From Spirochaetales bacterium (GTDB lineage: Bacteria > Spirochaetota > Spirochaetia > Sphaerochaetales > Sphaerochaetaceae): a stretch of 15,944 bases of DNA. The notes beneath the pieces are model-generated. The model was not told the DNA's origin. It was given only the letters and a program-made list of their open reading frames with translations, and did no database searches. The DNA is taken from assembly GCA_022784805.1 (NCBI GenBank), contig JALFYG010000203.1, positions 1 through 15,944 of the forward strand. Direction: 5' to 3'. Positions within the stretch are counted from its first letter, which is position 1, and every line of letters begins with the position of its first letter. This document shows positions 1 to 7,072 of the stretch, piece after piece. Position numbers and translations under genes: made by a program.

Positions 1-662
1 CCTACAGGAATAAGACCGCTACGTTTTGCAATGGCTCCGAATGGACAAGATCTGAGACAGCGTCCACAGCCGATACACTTGTCTGAATTGATTTCGGAAA
101 TACCATTCTCATTCTGTTTTACTGCTCCTACTGGGCAAGAGTCTTCACAAGGAACACAGTTATGGACAATGGCGTGGAATGGGCAACGCTCCATACACTT
201 ACCGCACTTAATACACTTATCTGTATTGATGCGTGCCTTTCCGCCTACATATTCAATTGCATCCTTTGGACAGTTAGTGGAACAAGGTCTGGCAAAACAT
301 CCTCTGCAGGCATCAGATACCTGATACTGGGACTTTGGACAAGATGAGCATCCTACTGCGATGGTAGTGAAGAGAGGAAGCTTAGGCTTATCTTCCTCCA
401 TTGCCTCTTCCATGAAAGAGGAGAGAGACCTATATTCGTCATCTTCTGTTTCCAATGTATAACCAGCAAGAGCCATAATACGATATCTGACTACTGCTCT
501 CTCTTTATAGATACAGCATCTAGATGGCACTCTATGACTTGGAACGATGTCAATTGGAATTCTGTCTGCATCTCTTACAAGGGTTCCCTCGAAAAGATGT
601 CTCATGACTTCCGTATCAATTTTGAACTTAATCTTTGCGTATTGGTTGTTTTTATCAAGCAT
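1..662 (-). CDS. Monomeric [FeFe] hydrogenase (group B type), N-terminal part, cut by window edge
   Basis: I translated the minus strand from an ATG at 660-662 and it stays open for 220 codons to the window edge. A CGGAG sits about 9 bases upstream of the ATG. The first ~110 residues carry a conserved-looking RCCIYKERAVVRYRI stretch. From about residue 110 the protein is packed with iron-sulfur ligands: GCSSCP, CRGCFARPCSTNCP, CIKCGKCMERCP, CVPCEDSCP and CIGCGRCLRSCP, enough for several [4Fe-4S] clusters. The RCCIYKER segment followed by ferredoxin-like domains matches what I know of the monomeric group-B [FeFe] hydrogenases (TIGR04105-like). These are cytoplasmic enzymes that exchange electrons between ferredoxin and H2. 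The H-cluster domain would lie beyond the left edge and is not visible. If it is absent, this would be another polyferredoxin-type oxidoreductase. Confidence 0.72.
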   Translation of the reverse strand, partial: MLDKNNQYAKIKFKIDTEVMRHLFEGTLVRDADRIPIDIVPSHRVPSRCCIYKERAVVRYRIMALAGYTLETEDDEYRSLSSFMEEAMEEDKPKLPLFTTIAVGCSSCPKSQYQVSDACRGCFARPCSTNCPKDAIEYVGGKARINTDKCIKCGKCMERCPFHAIVHNCVPCEDSCPVGAVKQNENGISEINSDKCIGCGRCLRSCPFGAIAKRSGLIPV

Positions 663-744
663 TTCACGACTCCGATTATTAAAGAGAATCCATAGAAATA
701 GTCTCATATTAAGCTTATAGAGACAAGTTTATTAAGGAATGAAT

Positions 745-765
745 TTTTGTCATTATCAGACAAAA
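745..765. promoter_or_regulatory. 7-bp inverted repeat upstream of the hydrogenase gene
   Basis: TTTTGTC (745-751) and GACAAAA (759-765) form a perfect 7-bp inverted repeat around a 7-base AT-rich centre. It lies about 90 bases upstream of the hydrogenase ATG in the 145-base gap after the GNAT gene. The TTGT...ACAA ends resemble a Rex/FNR-like operator, but the spacing (9 bases between TTGT and ACAA) does not match the usual Rex site. It lacks a T-run adequate for a terminator. Operator function is inference only. Confidence 0.3.
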
Positions 766-807
766 TGAATATCTGAGGTCTAAGCTTCGGCCAAAAGAAG
801 CACCAAT

Positions 808-1377
808 TTACAAAGAATCAACTAGCCTTTCATACCCCAGTCTCTCATCCCCTTCTTCGCTTCCGGAAAGGAGAATGATGGTGCCTCGATTCTCAAAGTT
901 GTTCTTTTCCAGGGCTTTATTCATGGAGATGTTATCTTTATGGGTGTCGATCCTCACACTCTTCTTTCCCTCTTCTCTTGCTTTATCAAGGCAGTAAGAG
1001 AGAATGTAGCTCATTACACCCTTACCCATAGACTCTCTCTTCACAGCACTACGGTGGATTGTAAGATACTCCCCCTCGTCTGTAAGCCAAGAGCCATCGA
1101 GGGTTGTGTAAGATGGCTCGGGAGTAAGAGTGAAAGCGAAGACACCGACTATCTCATCTCCCCTCATTACTACTCTTCCCCTTTCTTCCCTTACATCCTC
1201 ATAGAATGCCTCTTTTCCTGGATAATCTCCCTTCTGCCATTGGGAGACTCCGTTTTCAAAAAGAAAAGCCCTGCCCTCTCTCCAAATGGATAGGACAGGA
1301 TCTTTATCAGTATTAAGTAGTCTTCTTACAGAGTAGATATCCATTTTTGATTCAACACTCATCAAAATACTTTCCAT
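808..1377 (-). CDS. GNAT-family N-acetyltransferase
   Basis: This is a 189-residue single-domain protein that would transfer an acetyl group from acetyl-CoA to an amine; the substrate is not evident. The acetyl-CoA-binding motif is visible around residues 107-120 (TIHRSAVKRESMGKG, fitting R/QxxGxG/A). It is followed by a long helix and a conserved-type NISMNKALEKNNFE segment typical of GNAT motif B. The length fits the family. The first ATG (1375-1377) abuts the T-run of the preceding gene's terminator and has no Shine-Dalgarno sequence. An in-frame ATG at 1360-1362, with GGAA 9 bases upstream, may be the true start. It lies 47 bases downstream of the acyl-CoA synthetase gene on the same strand, separated by a hairpin, so it is either expressed by read-through or has its own promoter. 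The family call is solid; the function is open. Confidence 0.8.
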   Translation of the reverse strand: MESILMSVESKMDIYSVRRLLNTDKDPVLSIWREGRAFLFENGVSQWQKGDYPGKEAFYEDVREERGRVVMRGDEIVGVFAFTLTPEPSYTTLDGSWLTDEGEYLTIHRSAVKRESMGKGVMSYILSYCLDKAREEGKKSVRIDTHKDNISMNKALEKNNFENRGTIILLSGSEEGDERLGYERLVDSL

Positions 1378-1416
1378 AAAATAAGGTAGCCCAATCCGAG
1401 GAAAAAGCTACCTTAT
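1377..1416 (-). terminator. Rho-independent terminator after the acyl-CoA synthetase gene
   Basis: A perfect 10-bp stem (ATAAGGTAGC at 1381-1390 and GCTACCTTAT at 1407-1416) encloses a 16-base loop. On the minus strand the stem is followed by TTTT, which runs directly into the first possible ATG of the GNAT gene. It closes the synthetase transcript 9 bases after its stop codon and would limit read-through into the acetyltransferase. Confidence 0.6.
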
Positions 1417-1424
1417 ATAATTCT

Positions 1425-3719
1425 TTAAAGCTTTGCTCTTATGATCTTACCGCTTGTAGTCTTCGGAAGTTCATCCTTGAACACGACAAGACGAGGATAC
1501 TTATAAGGAGCAGTATGCTCTTTGACGTAGTTCTGAATCTCTTTCTTAAGCTCTTCGGTCGGCTCTGTCCCCTTGGTAAGGACAATGGAAGCCTTTACAA
1601 TCTGACCTCTTACTGGGTCTGGAGCTGCAGAGACACCACATTCAAGAACATATGGAAGTTCCATTATGACGCTTTCAATTTCAAATGGTCCGATACGGTA
1701 TCCACTACTCTTGATGATGTCGTCGACTCTACCGACGTACCAGTAATAGCCATCCTCATCCTTCCAAGCAGTATCACCAGTGTGATAGAAGCCATCGTGC
1801 CATACTTCTTTTGTCTTCTCTTCATCTCTGTAGTAGCCGGTGAAGAGACCACAAGGAGCACCCTTTGAAATATCGATGACGATTTCGCCTGTCTCACCAG
1901 GAGCAACTGGCTTACCCTCGCTGTCCACAAGAGATACCTTATAGATAGGAGCTGGTTTACCCATTGATCCCACTTTATGTCCTTCGCCGATAAGGTTACC
2001 GATGATCATTGTGCTCTCGCTCTGGCCAAATCCTTCATGAATCTGAAGACCTGTAAGCTTCTCAAACTGTCTGTAGACTTCAGGGTTCAAAGCCTCGCCA
2101 GCTGTGGTCATATGATGGACAGAAGAGAAATCGTATTTGGAAAGGTCTTCTTTTATCATCATTCTAAGCATAGTAGGAGGAGCACAGAAGCTTGTTATCT
2201 GATACTTTGCAAAGAGTGGCATGATGTCCTGGGCATGGAAGCGGTCGAAGTCATAGACGAATGTGGCGCTTTCATTGAGCCACTGGCCATAGAGCTTACC
2301 CCACATTGCCTTTGCCCAACCTGTATCAGAGATAGTGAAATGAAGGCCATCTGGATCTGTTGCATGCCAGAAGCGTGCAGTATGGAAGTGACCAAGAGGA
2401 TACTTATGGTTATGGGCGGCGATCTTCGGGTATCCACTGGTTCCACTTGTGAAGAACATCAACAACAAATCATCACCCTTCGGAGAATCCTTGGTTCTCT
2501 TGAAGGATGAAGAGAATCTTGGATACTCTTCGTTAAAGTCTCTCCAACCTTCCCTGCTCTTTCCAACTATAAGCTTATTTACGAGGCTTGGACATGAAGA
2601 AGCAGCCTTGTCCACTTCTTCTGCACTCTCTCCGTCGCTTGTACAGATGATAGTGCTGATCTCTGCTGTGTTGATTCTGTACTCGATATCGTGGGCAAGA
2701 AGCTGGTTTGAAGCAGGAATAGCAATGGCTCCAAGTTTATTGAGGCCGATCATTGCATACCAAAACTGATAGTGGCGCTTAAGAATAAGCATTACCCTGT
2801 CACCTTTCTTAATTCCCAGGGATGAGAAATAGTTGGCGCATCTTGCGCTCTCTTTCTTCATATCTGAGAAAGTAATCCTTCTCTCTGTCTTGTCTGCTGA
2901 GAGATGGAGCATAGCCAATTTCTCCGGAGAAGTCTTACCCAGTTCATCCACAACATCGAAAGCGAAGTTAAATGAATCTGTATTCTTAAACTCAATCTTT
3001 GTAGGAGTGCCAGTCTCGCTTGTCTCTACATCAATCCACTTCTGCCAGATACCAGGGCGATCTGTCTTTACCTTCATCTCTTTTGCAACCGGAGAGTATC
3101 TCATTGGATCCAGCTCAGGAATAACTGCTCCTGTAGGATTGAGGACTATAGCGTAGAATTCACAGTCTTCTCCACCAACAGCGATCATTCCATGAGGAAT
3201 GGAGGAATCGAAGTAACAAGTGTCTCCTGGGTTAAGAGTTGTCTTATGCTCTCCAACCTGGACAAGAAGCTTACCGGAGATACAGATGTCTATTTCCTGA
3301 CCATCGTGTCTTGTAAGTTCGATGTCATTGTGCTCAGCCTCTTCGTCATACTTACATTTGACGTAGAGTGGCTCAGCTATTCTTCCCTTGAAAGAGTTGG
3401 CCAAGTTAAAGTAAGTCATACCGTAGGCGGCGGATATCTCCTGACCCTCGCCACGCCTAGTGACCGTGATACTCTTGAGCTTAGGGCTGTTTCCTTCGAT
3501 GATGTCGGTTACATCCACTCCCAAAGCCAAAGCACAACGGTAGATGAAGGTGAAGTTCAAATCTGCTTCACCGCTCTCACACTTAATGTATTCCTCTCTG
3601 GAAACTTGAGTCTTGGATGCCATTTCATAAGTGGTGAGACCTTCGATTTCTCTCAGATCCTTGATTCTTCCGGCCATTTCCCGAATCTTGTAATCAAGAC
3701 CTGTAATGGATGCTTCCAT
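1425..3719 (-). CDS. HTH (XRE)-cupin-acyl-CoA synthetase fusion protein
   Basis: This is a 764-residue protein with three parts. Residues ~10-76 form an XRE-type helix-turn-helix (LTTYEMASKTQVSREEYIKCESG). Residues ~141-193 form a cupin (GQEIDICISGKLLVQVGEHK...PGDTCYFDSSIPHG). From ~220 to the end it is an AMP-forming acyl-CoA synthetase of the acetate/medium-chain type. The enzyme part has the nucleotide loop TSGTSGYPK (424-432), GFGQSES, YHTGD (645-649), the hinge GRVDDIIKSSGYRIGP and the C-terminal catalytic lysine in PKTTSGK (758), so it looks intact. It would activate a carboxylic acid with ATP and CoA; the chain length cannot be read. An upstream in-frame TTG at 3740 exists, but the ATG at 3717-3719 has GGAGG 4 bases before it and is preferred. 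The gene sits behind a T-box riboswitch. The fused HTH-cupin suggests ligand-sensing or autoregulation, which is inference. Confidence 0.88.
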   Translation of the reverse strand: MEASITGLDYKIREMAGRIKDLREIEGLTTYEMASKTQVSREEYIKCESGEADLNFTFIYRCALALGVDVTDIIEGNSPKLKSITVTRRGEGQEISAAYGMTYFNLANSFKGRIAEPLYVKCKYDEEAEHNDIELTRHDGQEIDICISGKLLVQVGEHKTTLNPGDTCYFDSSIPHGMIAVGGEDCEFYAIVLNPTGAVIPELDPMRYSPVAKEMKVKTDRPGIWQKWIDVETSETGTPTKIEFKNTDSFNFAFDVVDELGKTSPEKLAMLHLSADKTERRITFSDMKKESARCANYFSSLGIKKGDRVMLILKRHYQFWYAMIGLNKLGAIAIPASNQLLAHDIEYRINTAEISTIICTSDGESAEEVDKAASSCPSLVNKLIVGKSREGWRDFNEEYPRFSSSFKRTKDSPKGDDLLLMFFTSGTSGYPKIAAHNHKYPLGHFHTARFWHATDPDGLHFTISDTGWAKAMWGKLYGQWLNESATFVYDFDRFHAQDIMPLFAKYQITSFCAPPTMLRMMIKEDLSKYDFSSVHHMTTAGEALNPEVYRQFEKLTGLQIHEGFGQSESTMIIGNLIGEGHKVGSMGKPAPIYKVSLVDSEGKPVAPGETGEIVIDISKGAPCGLFTGYYRDEEKTKEVWHDGFYHTGDTAWKDEDGYYWYVGRVDDIIKSSGYRIGPFEIESVIMELPYVLECGVSAAPDPVRGQIVKASIVLTKGTEPTEELKKEIQNYVKEHTAPYKYPRLVVFKDELPKTTSGKIIRAKL

Positions 3720-3738
3720 ATATCCTCCGTTTCGGGAC

Positions 3739-3777
3739 AAAAAAATCGTCCCAAAGAATTATCTTCCTTTGAGACGA
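3739..3777 (-). terminator. T-box attenuator terminator
   Basis: On the minus strand TCGTCTCAAAGGAA (3777-3764) pairs with TTCTTTGGGACGA (3758-3746) around a 5-base loop and is followed by seven T. The 5' arm overlaps the bases that would instead pair with the T-box sequence in the antiterminator. The terminator ends 19 bases before the start codon of the synthetase gene. Confidence 0.9.
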
Positions 3778-4005
3778 GTGAACATACATTACACCCGCGG
3801 TACCACTCAATTTGCCGCCGAAGCGACCACTCATCGAAGTCCATCAACTTCTATGCCCTGACGCGGCAAGTTCGGGAAGGTTCTACTTACTTTCGCTTTC
3901 TTCCTTCCGGCTCTGAAGCTACAGCATATATGCCAGTGTCCTCGGCTCGCACCACCCGCCGTCTCTCTCATGTCTTTGCATATAGGCACTCTTCGTCTTG
4001 GCCTT
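3739..4005 (-). promoter_or_regulatory. T-box riboswitch leader of the acyl-CoA synthetase gene
   Basis: The minus strand shows the canonical T-box parts in order. Stem I has GACGAAGAG near its 5' base, AGAGAG, and the distal GGTGCGAGCC (within 3963-3940). A linker carries GTAAGTAGAAC. A stem II/IIA-B-like segment contains CCCG...CGTCAGGG. Stem III has a UUCG-capped 5-bp hairpin (3827-3814). The invariant antiterminator sequence AGTGGTACCGCGGG lies at 3807-3794, and an intrinsic terminator ends at 3739. The UGGU bulge implies a tRNA with discriminator base A. In Stem I, GAAG (3994-3991) pairs with CTTC (3918-3915) and GCCTATATGC (3987-3978) pairs with GCATATATGC (3933-3924). This leaves UGUAG in the 3' side of the internal loop, where GUA (Val, 3922-3920) is the best-placed specifier. 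UUC (Phe) and GCU (Ala) are alternatives. Uncharged tRNA would switch on the synthetase. The class call is firm; the amino acid is not. Confidence 0.9.
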
Positions 4006-4011
4006 TAGTGA

Positions 4012-4041
4012 AGAATAAAAGCAAATCAAGAAAAAATGCAA
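4012..4041 (-). promoter_or_regulatory. Candidate promoter of the T-box transcript
   Basis: On the minus strand TTGCAT (4041-4036) and TATTCT (4017-4012) are 18 bases apart. They would place transcription start near 4005, just before the 5' base of T-box Stem I. Both boxes are imperfect matches to the sigma-70 consensus, so the position rests mainly on the fit to the riboswitch. Confidence 0.4.
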
Positions 4042-4456
4042 CACCATATTCATGATTTTTTTAAGATTTAACTAACGAAGCGTATCAAAACCACCATTAA
4101 AAACTAGATGATCACCCCATTTTTTAATTGGATGAAATACCTCAAAGAGAAACAAAAATCACCATAAAGAAGAAACATTATCTTCGGATAGAAAACAAAA
4201 GGAGACAATCTTTCGGTTTTTCACTTTTGAAAGTACTTTGAAAGAGAAAAACAAGGAAATCAAGTTTTTTTTGAATCAAATTGTACCAATAGATTCCGCA
4301 TGTTTCAAAATTACGTTACTACACAAAAATCTAATATCGGAATTACTTAGAACCTCAAATCTGAAAAAAGAAGAATCTTTACTGTTTTTTTCACTTTATT
4401 TCATTTAAAGAAAGTCATTATAATCTCTATATCCAATTTATTAAGGAGAAGAAAAC
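4042..4456 (+). other. AT-rich divergent intergenic region
   Basis: These 415 bases separate the divergent T-box/synthetase and transporter units. They are strongly A+T-rich and have many A and T tracts. I see no convincing ORF, no purine riboswitch core and no strong hairpin. The right end carries the promoter and ribosome site of the binding-protein gene. Confidence 0.6.
4419..4424 (+). promoter_or_regulatory. -10 box of the transporter operon
   Basis: A perfect TATAAT lies 32 bases before the ATG of the binding-protein gene, and AAGGAG follows at 4443-4448 (8 bases from the ATG). The -35 region is poor (TTTATT around 4395-4400), so an activator or an extended upstream AT element may help. 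Confidence 0.55.
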
Positions 4457-5482
4457 ATGAAAAAAGCTATCGCAATTATGATGGTCATCGCTCTTGCCAT
4501 GACAGTTGTCTTTGCTCAGGGAGCACAGGAAGAGAAGAAGAGTGATATCAAGGTTGCACTTATCGTTTCAAGTACAGTAGACGACAAGGGTTGGTGTCAG
4601 GCAATCCACGATGGTATCGTCGAGGCTATGGCTGAGATGCCAGGAAAGATCGCTGATTACAAGGCAGTCGAGAACACACAGCCTGCAGATACAATGACAG
4701 CCATCAGAACATATGTAAACCTTGGCTATAACATCATCATTGTCCATGGCTCACAGTACAGAGCTCAGGTTGAAGATGCTGCAAAGGAATTCCCAGATGT
4801 AATGTTTGCTTTCGGAACAACATCTGATGTCATCGCTGACAACGTATTCTCCTACATGCCACAGTCTGAAGAGACAGGATATCTCTCAGGTATCGTAGCT
4901 GGTCTCACAACAAAGAAGAACAAGGTTGCTCTTGTCGGACCTATCGATGGTGGTGACAGTGCCAGATATAACAGAGGCTTCGTACTTGGTGTACAGGCAG
5001 TCAATCCAGATGCAAAGATCCAGGTCACACACATTGGATCCTTCGGCGACACAGTCAAGTCCGGTGAAGCTGCCATGGCATTCATCCAGGGTGGAGCTGA
5101 CGTCCTCACAGGTTCTTCACAGCAGGCTCTCGGAGCTCTCAGAGCTGTTGCAGACTTCCCTAACGAAGACATTTGGTGGGTTGGACAGGATATCGCTCAG
5201 ATCGACATCGAAGAAGGATATAAGTGTATCGCAGCTTCTGCTTACAACTACAAGGCTGTCGTAGTAGGCCTCGTAGAGAAGTTTGAAGAAGGTGTCCTCG
5301 GTGGCGAATGTCTCCCAATGAACTTCAACAACGGCGGATTTATCTGGGCATGGAACAAAGCTAAGTGTGCTGACAAGATCACTCCAGAAATCAAGAAAGC
5401 AGTTGAAGACAAGATTGCTGAATTCACAGCTACTCCAGACATTCTCGCTAATTGGAGCGAAGTTGACTATTCAAAGCTCTGA
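4457..5482 (+). CDS. BMP/PnrA-family ABC transporter substrate-binding protein
   Basis: This 341-residue periplasmic binding protein of the basic membrane protein family (PF02608) mostly serves purine-nucleoside or related importers (PnrA/TmpC, NupN). A signal peptide is clear: MKKA start, hydrophobic core to residue ~18, then VFA before QGAQEE, with likely cleavage after Ala20. No lipobox cysteine is present, so it would be a soluble periplasmic protein, unlike PnrA-type lipoproteins. Family features include VDDKGWCQAIHDGI (41-54), the NIIIVHGSQYRAQVEDAA strand-loop, and KVALVGPIDGGDSARYNRGF at the hinge/ligand region. AAGGAG lies 8 bases before the ATG. It is first in an operon with the ATPase, two permeases and a deaminase. 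A hairpin after the gene probably raises its yield relative to the membrane parts. The ligand is inferred, not shown; the riboflavin-type Rfu system is a related alternative. Confidence 0.87.
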   Translation: MKKAIAIMMVIALAMTVVFAQGAQEEKKSDIKVALIVSSTVDDKGWCQAIHDGIVEAMAEMPGKIADYKAVENTQPADTMTAIRTYVNLGYNIIIVHGSQYRAQVEDAAKEFPDVMFAFGTTSDVIADNVFSYMPQSEETGYLSGIVAGLTTKKNKVALVGPIDGGDSARYNRGFVLGVQAVNPDAKIQVTHIGSFGDTVKSGEAAMAFIQGGADVLTGSSQQALGALRAVADFPNEDIWWVGQDIAQIDIEEGYKCIAASAYNYKAVVVGLVEKFEEGVLGGECLPMNFNNGGFIWAWNKAKCADKITPEIKKAVEDKIAEFTATPDILANWSEVDYSKL

Positions 5483-5505
5483 TATCCAGTTTCAATCATT
5501 ATTAA

Positions 5506-5532
5506 GCCGGCCCCAAAAAGGCCGGCATTTTT
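5506..5532 (+). terminator. Intra-operon hairpin/terminator after the binding-protein gene
   Basis: A perfect 7-bp GC stem (GCCGGCC 5506-5512, GGCCGGC 5520-5526) with a 7-base loop is followed by ATTTTT. It sits 23 bases after the stop codon and 16 bases before the next start. It probably stops part of the transcription or protects the 3' end of the upstream message, giving more binding protein than ATPase and permeases. Confidence 0.75.
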
Positions 5533-5548
5533 GAAAAAAGGAAATAAA

Positions 5549-7072
5549 ATGCCAAACAATACGGTAATTGAAGAACTCAGACTGGAGCATATAACAAAGC
5601 GTTTTCCTGGCGTCCTTGCCTGTGATGATATCTCGCTGTCAGTAGGAAAACATGAAGTACTGGCTCTGGTTGGAGAAAACGGAGCAGGAAAGACAACCCT
5701 CATGAACATTGTAATGGGCCTCTATCAAGCAGATGAAGGAGCCATGTTCATCAATGGGGAGAAGGTCTCCTTCAAGACTCCAAACGATGCTTTTGCATAT
5801 GGAATCGGAATGGTACACCAGCAGTATATGTTGGTTCCAAATATGACAGTGTTGGAAAACATCGCCTTGGGAATGAAAGACTCCTGGCACTTTACAGTGG
5901 ATCTGGGACACGTAAGAAAGAGAATAGAGGAAATTTCCAACCACTATGGACTTAAGGTTGACCCGGATGCCTTTGTATGGCAGCTCTCAGTTGGAGAGCA
6001 ACAAAGAGTAGAGCTGGTAAAGACACTCTGTCTTGGTGCCAAGTTCCTGATCCTTGACGAGCCTACATCCGCTCTCACTCCTCAGGAGACAGACGAACTT
6101 ATCGTTCTCTTGAAGAATATGAGTAAGGAACTCTCCATCATCTTCATCAGCCATAAGCTTAACGAAGTCAAAGCACTTTCAGACAAGGTATCCATCCTCA
6201 GACATGGAAGAGTTGTCTTCAATGGAAAGACAGAAGACTACTCACCTTCCGAGATTGCGGCGTTGATGACAGGTCACGAAGTGGAGGTTGCATCAAACAA
6301 CAGTGAAAAATCCAACGGACCTGACGCCCTCGTCATCGAGAACCTTGTGGTCAAGTCAGACAGAGGCTTCAATGCTCTTGATGGCTTCAATCTTACTGTA
6401 AAGGAAGGCGAAATCGTAGGACTTGCCGGTGTCAGCGGAAATGGACAGAGAGAGCTTGCAGAAGCCATCAACGGCATAAGAAAGAGTGACAGCGGCAAGA
6501 TTCTCTTCTATGGAGACGAGATCCAGAACCTCTCTCCGAGGGATGTAATCAAGAAGGGAATGGGATATATTCCTGAGGAAAGAAACACAGAAGGTATCGT
6601 ACCTTCCATGTCAATCAAGGAGAACATCATCCTCAAGGACAGCAATGACCGTTTCTCCAAGCACCACATTCTCAAAGACAAAGAAATCGAGAAATATGCT
6701 TCTGTCCTCCGTGAAAGCTATGATATCAGATCCCCATCCATCCATGTGGCGGCTGGTTCTCTGTCAGGAGGAAATATCCAGAAGGTTATTCTTGCCAGAG
6801 AAATAGATAGAAATCCTAAGTTCCTTGTTTGTGTCTACCCTATCAGAGGATTGGACATGGGAGCTGCGGAGTTTATCCATAGACTTTTGTTGGATCTAAG
6901 AAACAAGGGCGTTGGAATTCTCCTTATCAGCGAGGAATTGGAAGAAATCATGAATCTCTCTGACCGTATCGCTGTCATCTTCAAAGGCAAAAATCAGAAA
7001 ATGATGGATGCTAGAGAGGCAACGACAGAACGCCTTGGAATTTTGATGGCAGGAGTAAACGATGAAGATTAA
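5549..7072 (+). CDS. Nucleoside-type ABC transporter ATPase (two fused ATPase domains)
   Basis: This 507-residue tandem ABC protein powers the importer formed with the next two permeases (NupA/YufO/RfuB type). The N-terminal domain is complete: Walker A GENGAGKTT (42-50), Q-loop HQQYML, signature LSVGEQQ (~146), Walker B FLILDEPTS and the H-loop FISHKL. The C-terminal domain has a degenerate Walker A (GVSGNGQRELA), a signature LSGGNIQK (~405) and a Walker-B-like strand ending YPIRGLD. Relatives usually have QPTRGLD there. One degenerate site is normal for this family. The longer reading begins at a TTG at 5531 inside the terminator T-run. The ATG at 5549, with AAGGAAA 6 bases before it, is the better start. 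It overlaps the first permease gene by 11 bases, indicating co-translation. Confidence 0.9.
   Translation: MPNNTVIEELRLEHITKRFPGVLACDDISLSVGKHEVLALVGENGAGKTTLMNIVMGLYQADEGAMFINGEKVSFKTPNDAFAYGIGMVHQQYMLVPNMTVLENIALGMKDSWHFTVDLGHVRKRIEEISNHYGLKVDPDAFVWQLSVGEQQRVELVKTLCLGAKFLILDEPTSALTPQETDELIVLLKNMSKELSIIFISHKLNEVKALSDKVSILRHGRVVFNGKTEDYSPSEIAALMTGHEVEVASNNSEKSNGPDALVIENLVVKSDRGFNALDGFNLTVKEGEIVGLAGVSGNGQRELAEAINGIRKSDSGKILFYGDEIQNLSPRDVIKKGMGYIPEERNTEGIVPSMSIKENIILKDSNDRFSKHHILKDKEIEKYASVLRESYDIRSPSIHVAAGSLSGGNIQKVILAREIDRNPKFLVCVYPIRGLDMGAAEFIHRLLLDLRNKGVGILLISEELEEIMNLSDRIAVIFKGKNQKMMDAREATTERLGILMAGVNDED

Noticed and set aside
31..324. Plus-strand open frame of 97 codons
   Set aside because: It is antisense to the cysteine-rich hydrogenase frame, which is clearly the coding one.
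784..808. GCTTC/GAAGC hairpin after the acetyltransferase as a terminator
   Set aside because: The stem is only 5 bp and no T-run follows on the minus strand.
1977..2510. Plus-strand open frame of 177 codons within the synthetase gene
   Set aside because: It is a shadow of the minus-strand enzyme with intact AMP-binding motifs. No promoter or ribosome site was seen.
3192..4055. Long plus-strand open frame of 287 codons across the synthetase start and the T-box
   Set aside because: It is antisense to the HTH-cupin coding region and to a structured RNA. It has no ribosome site and its composition does not look like a protein.
4060..4456. Purine riboswitch before the nucleoside-type transporter
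   Set aside because: I looked for the conserved purine-aptamer core and found none in the AT-rich leader.
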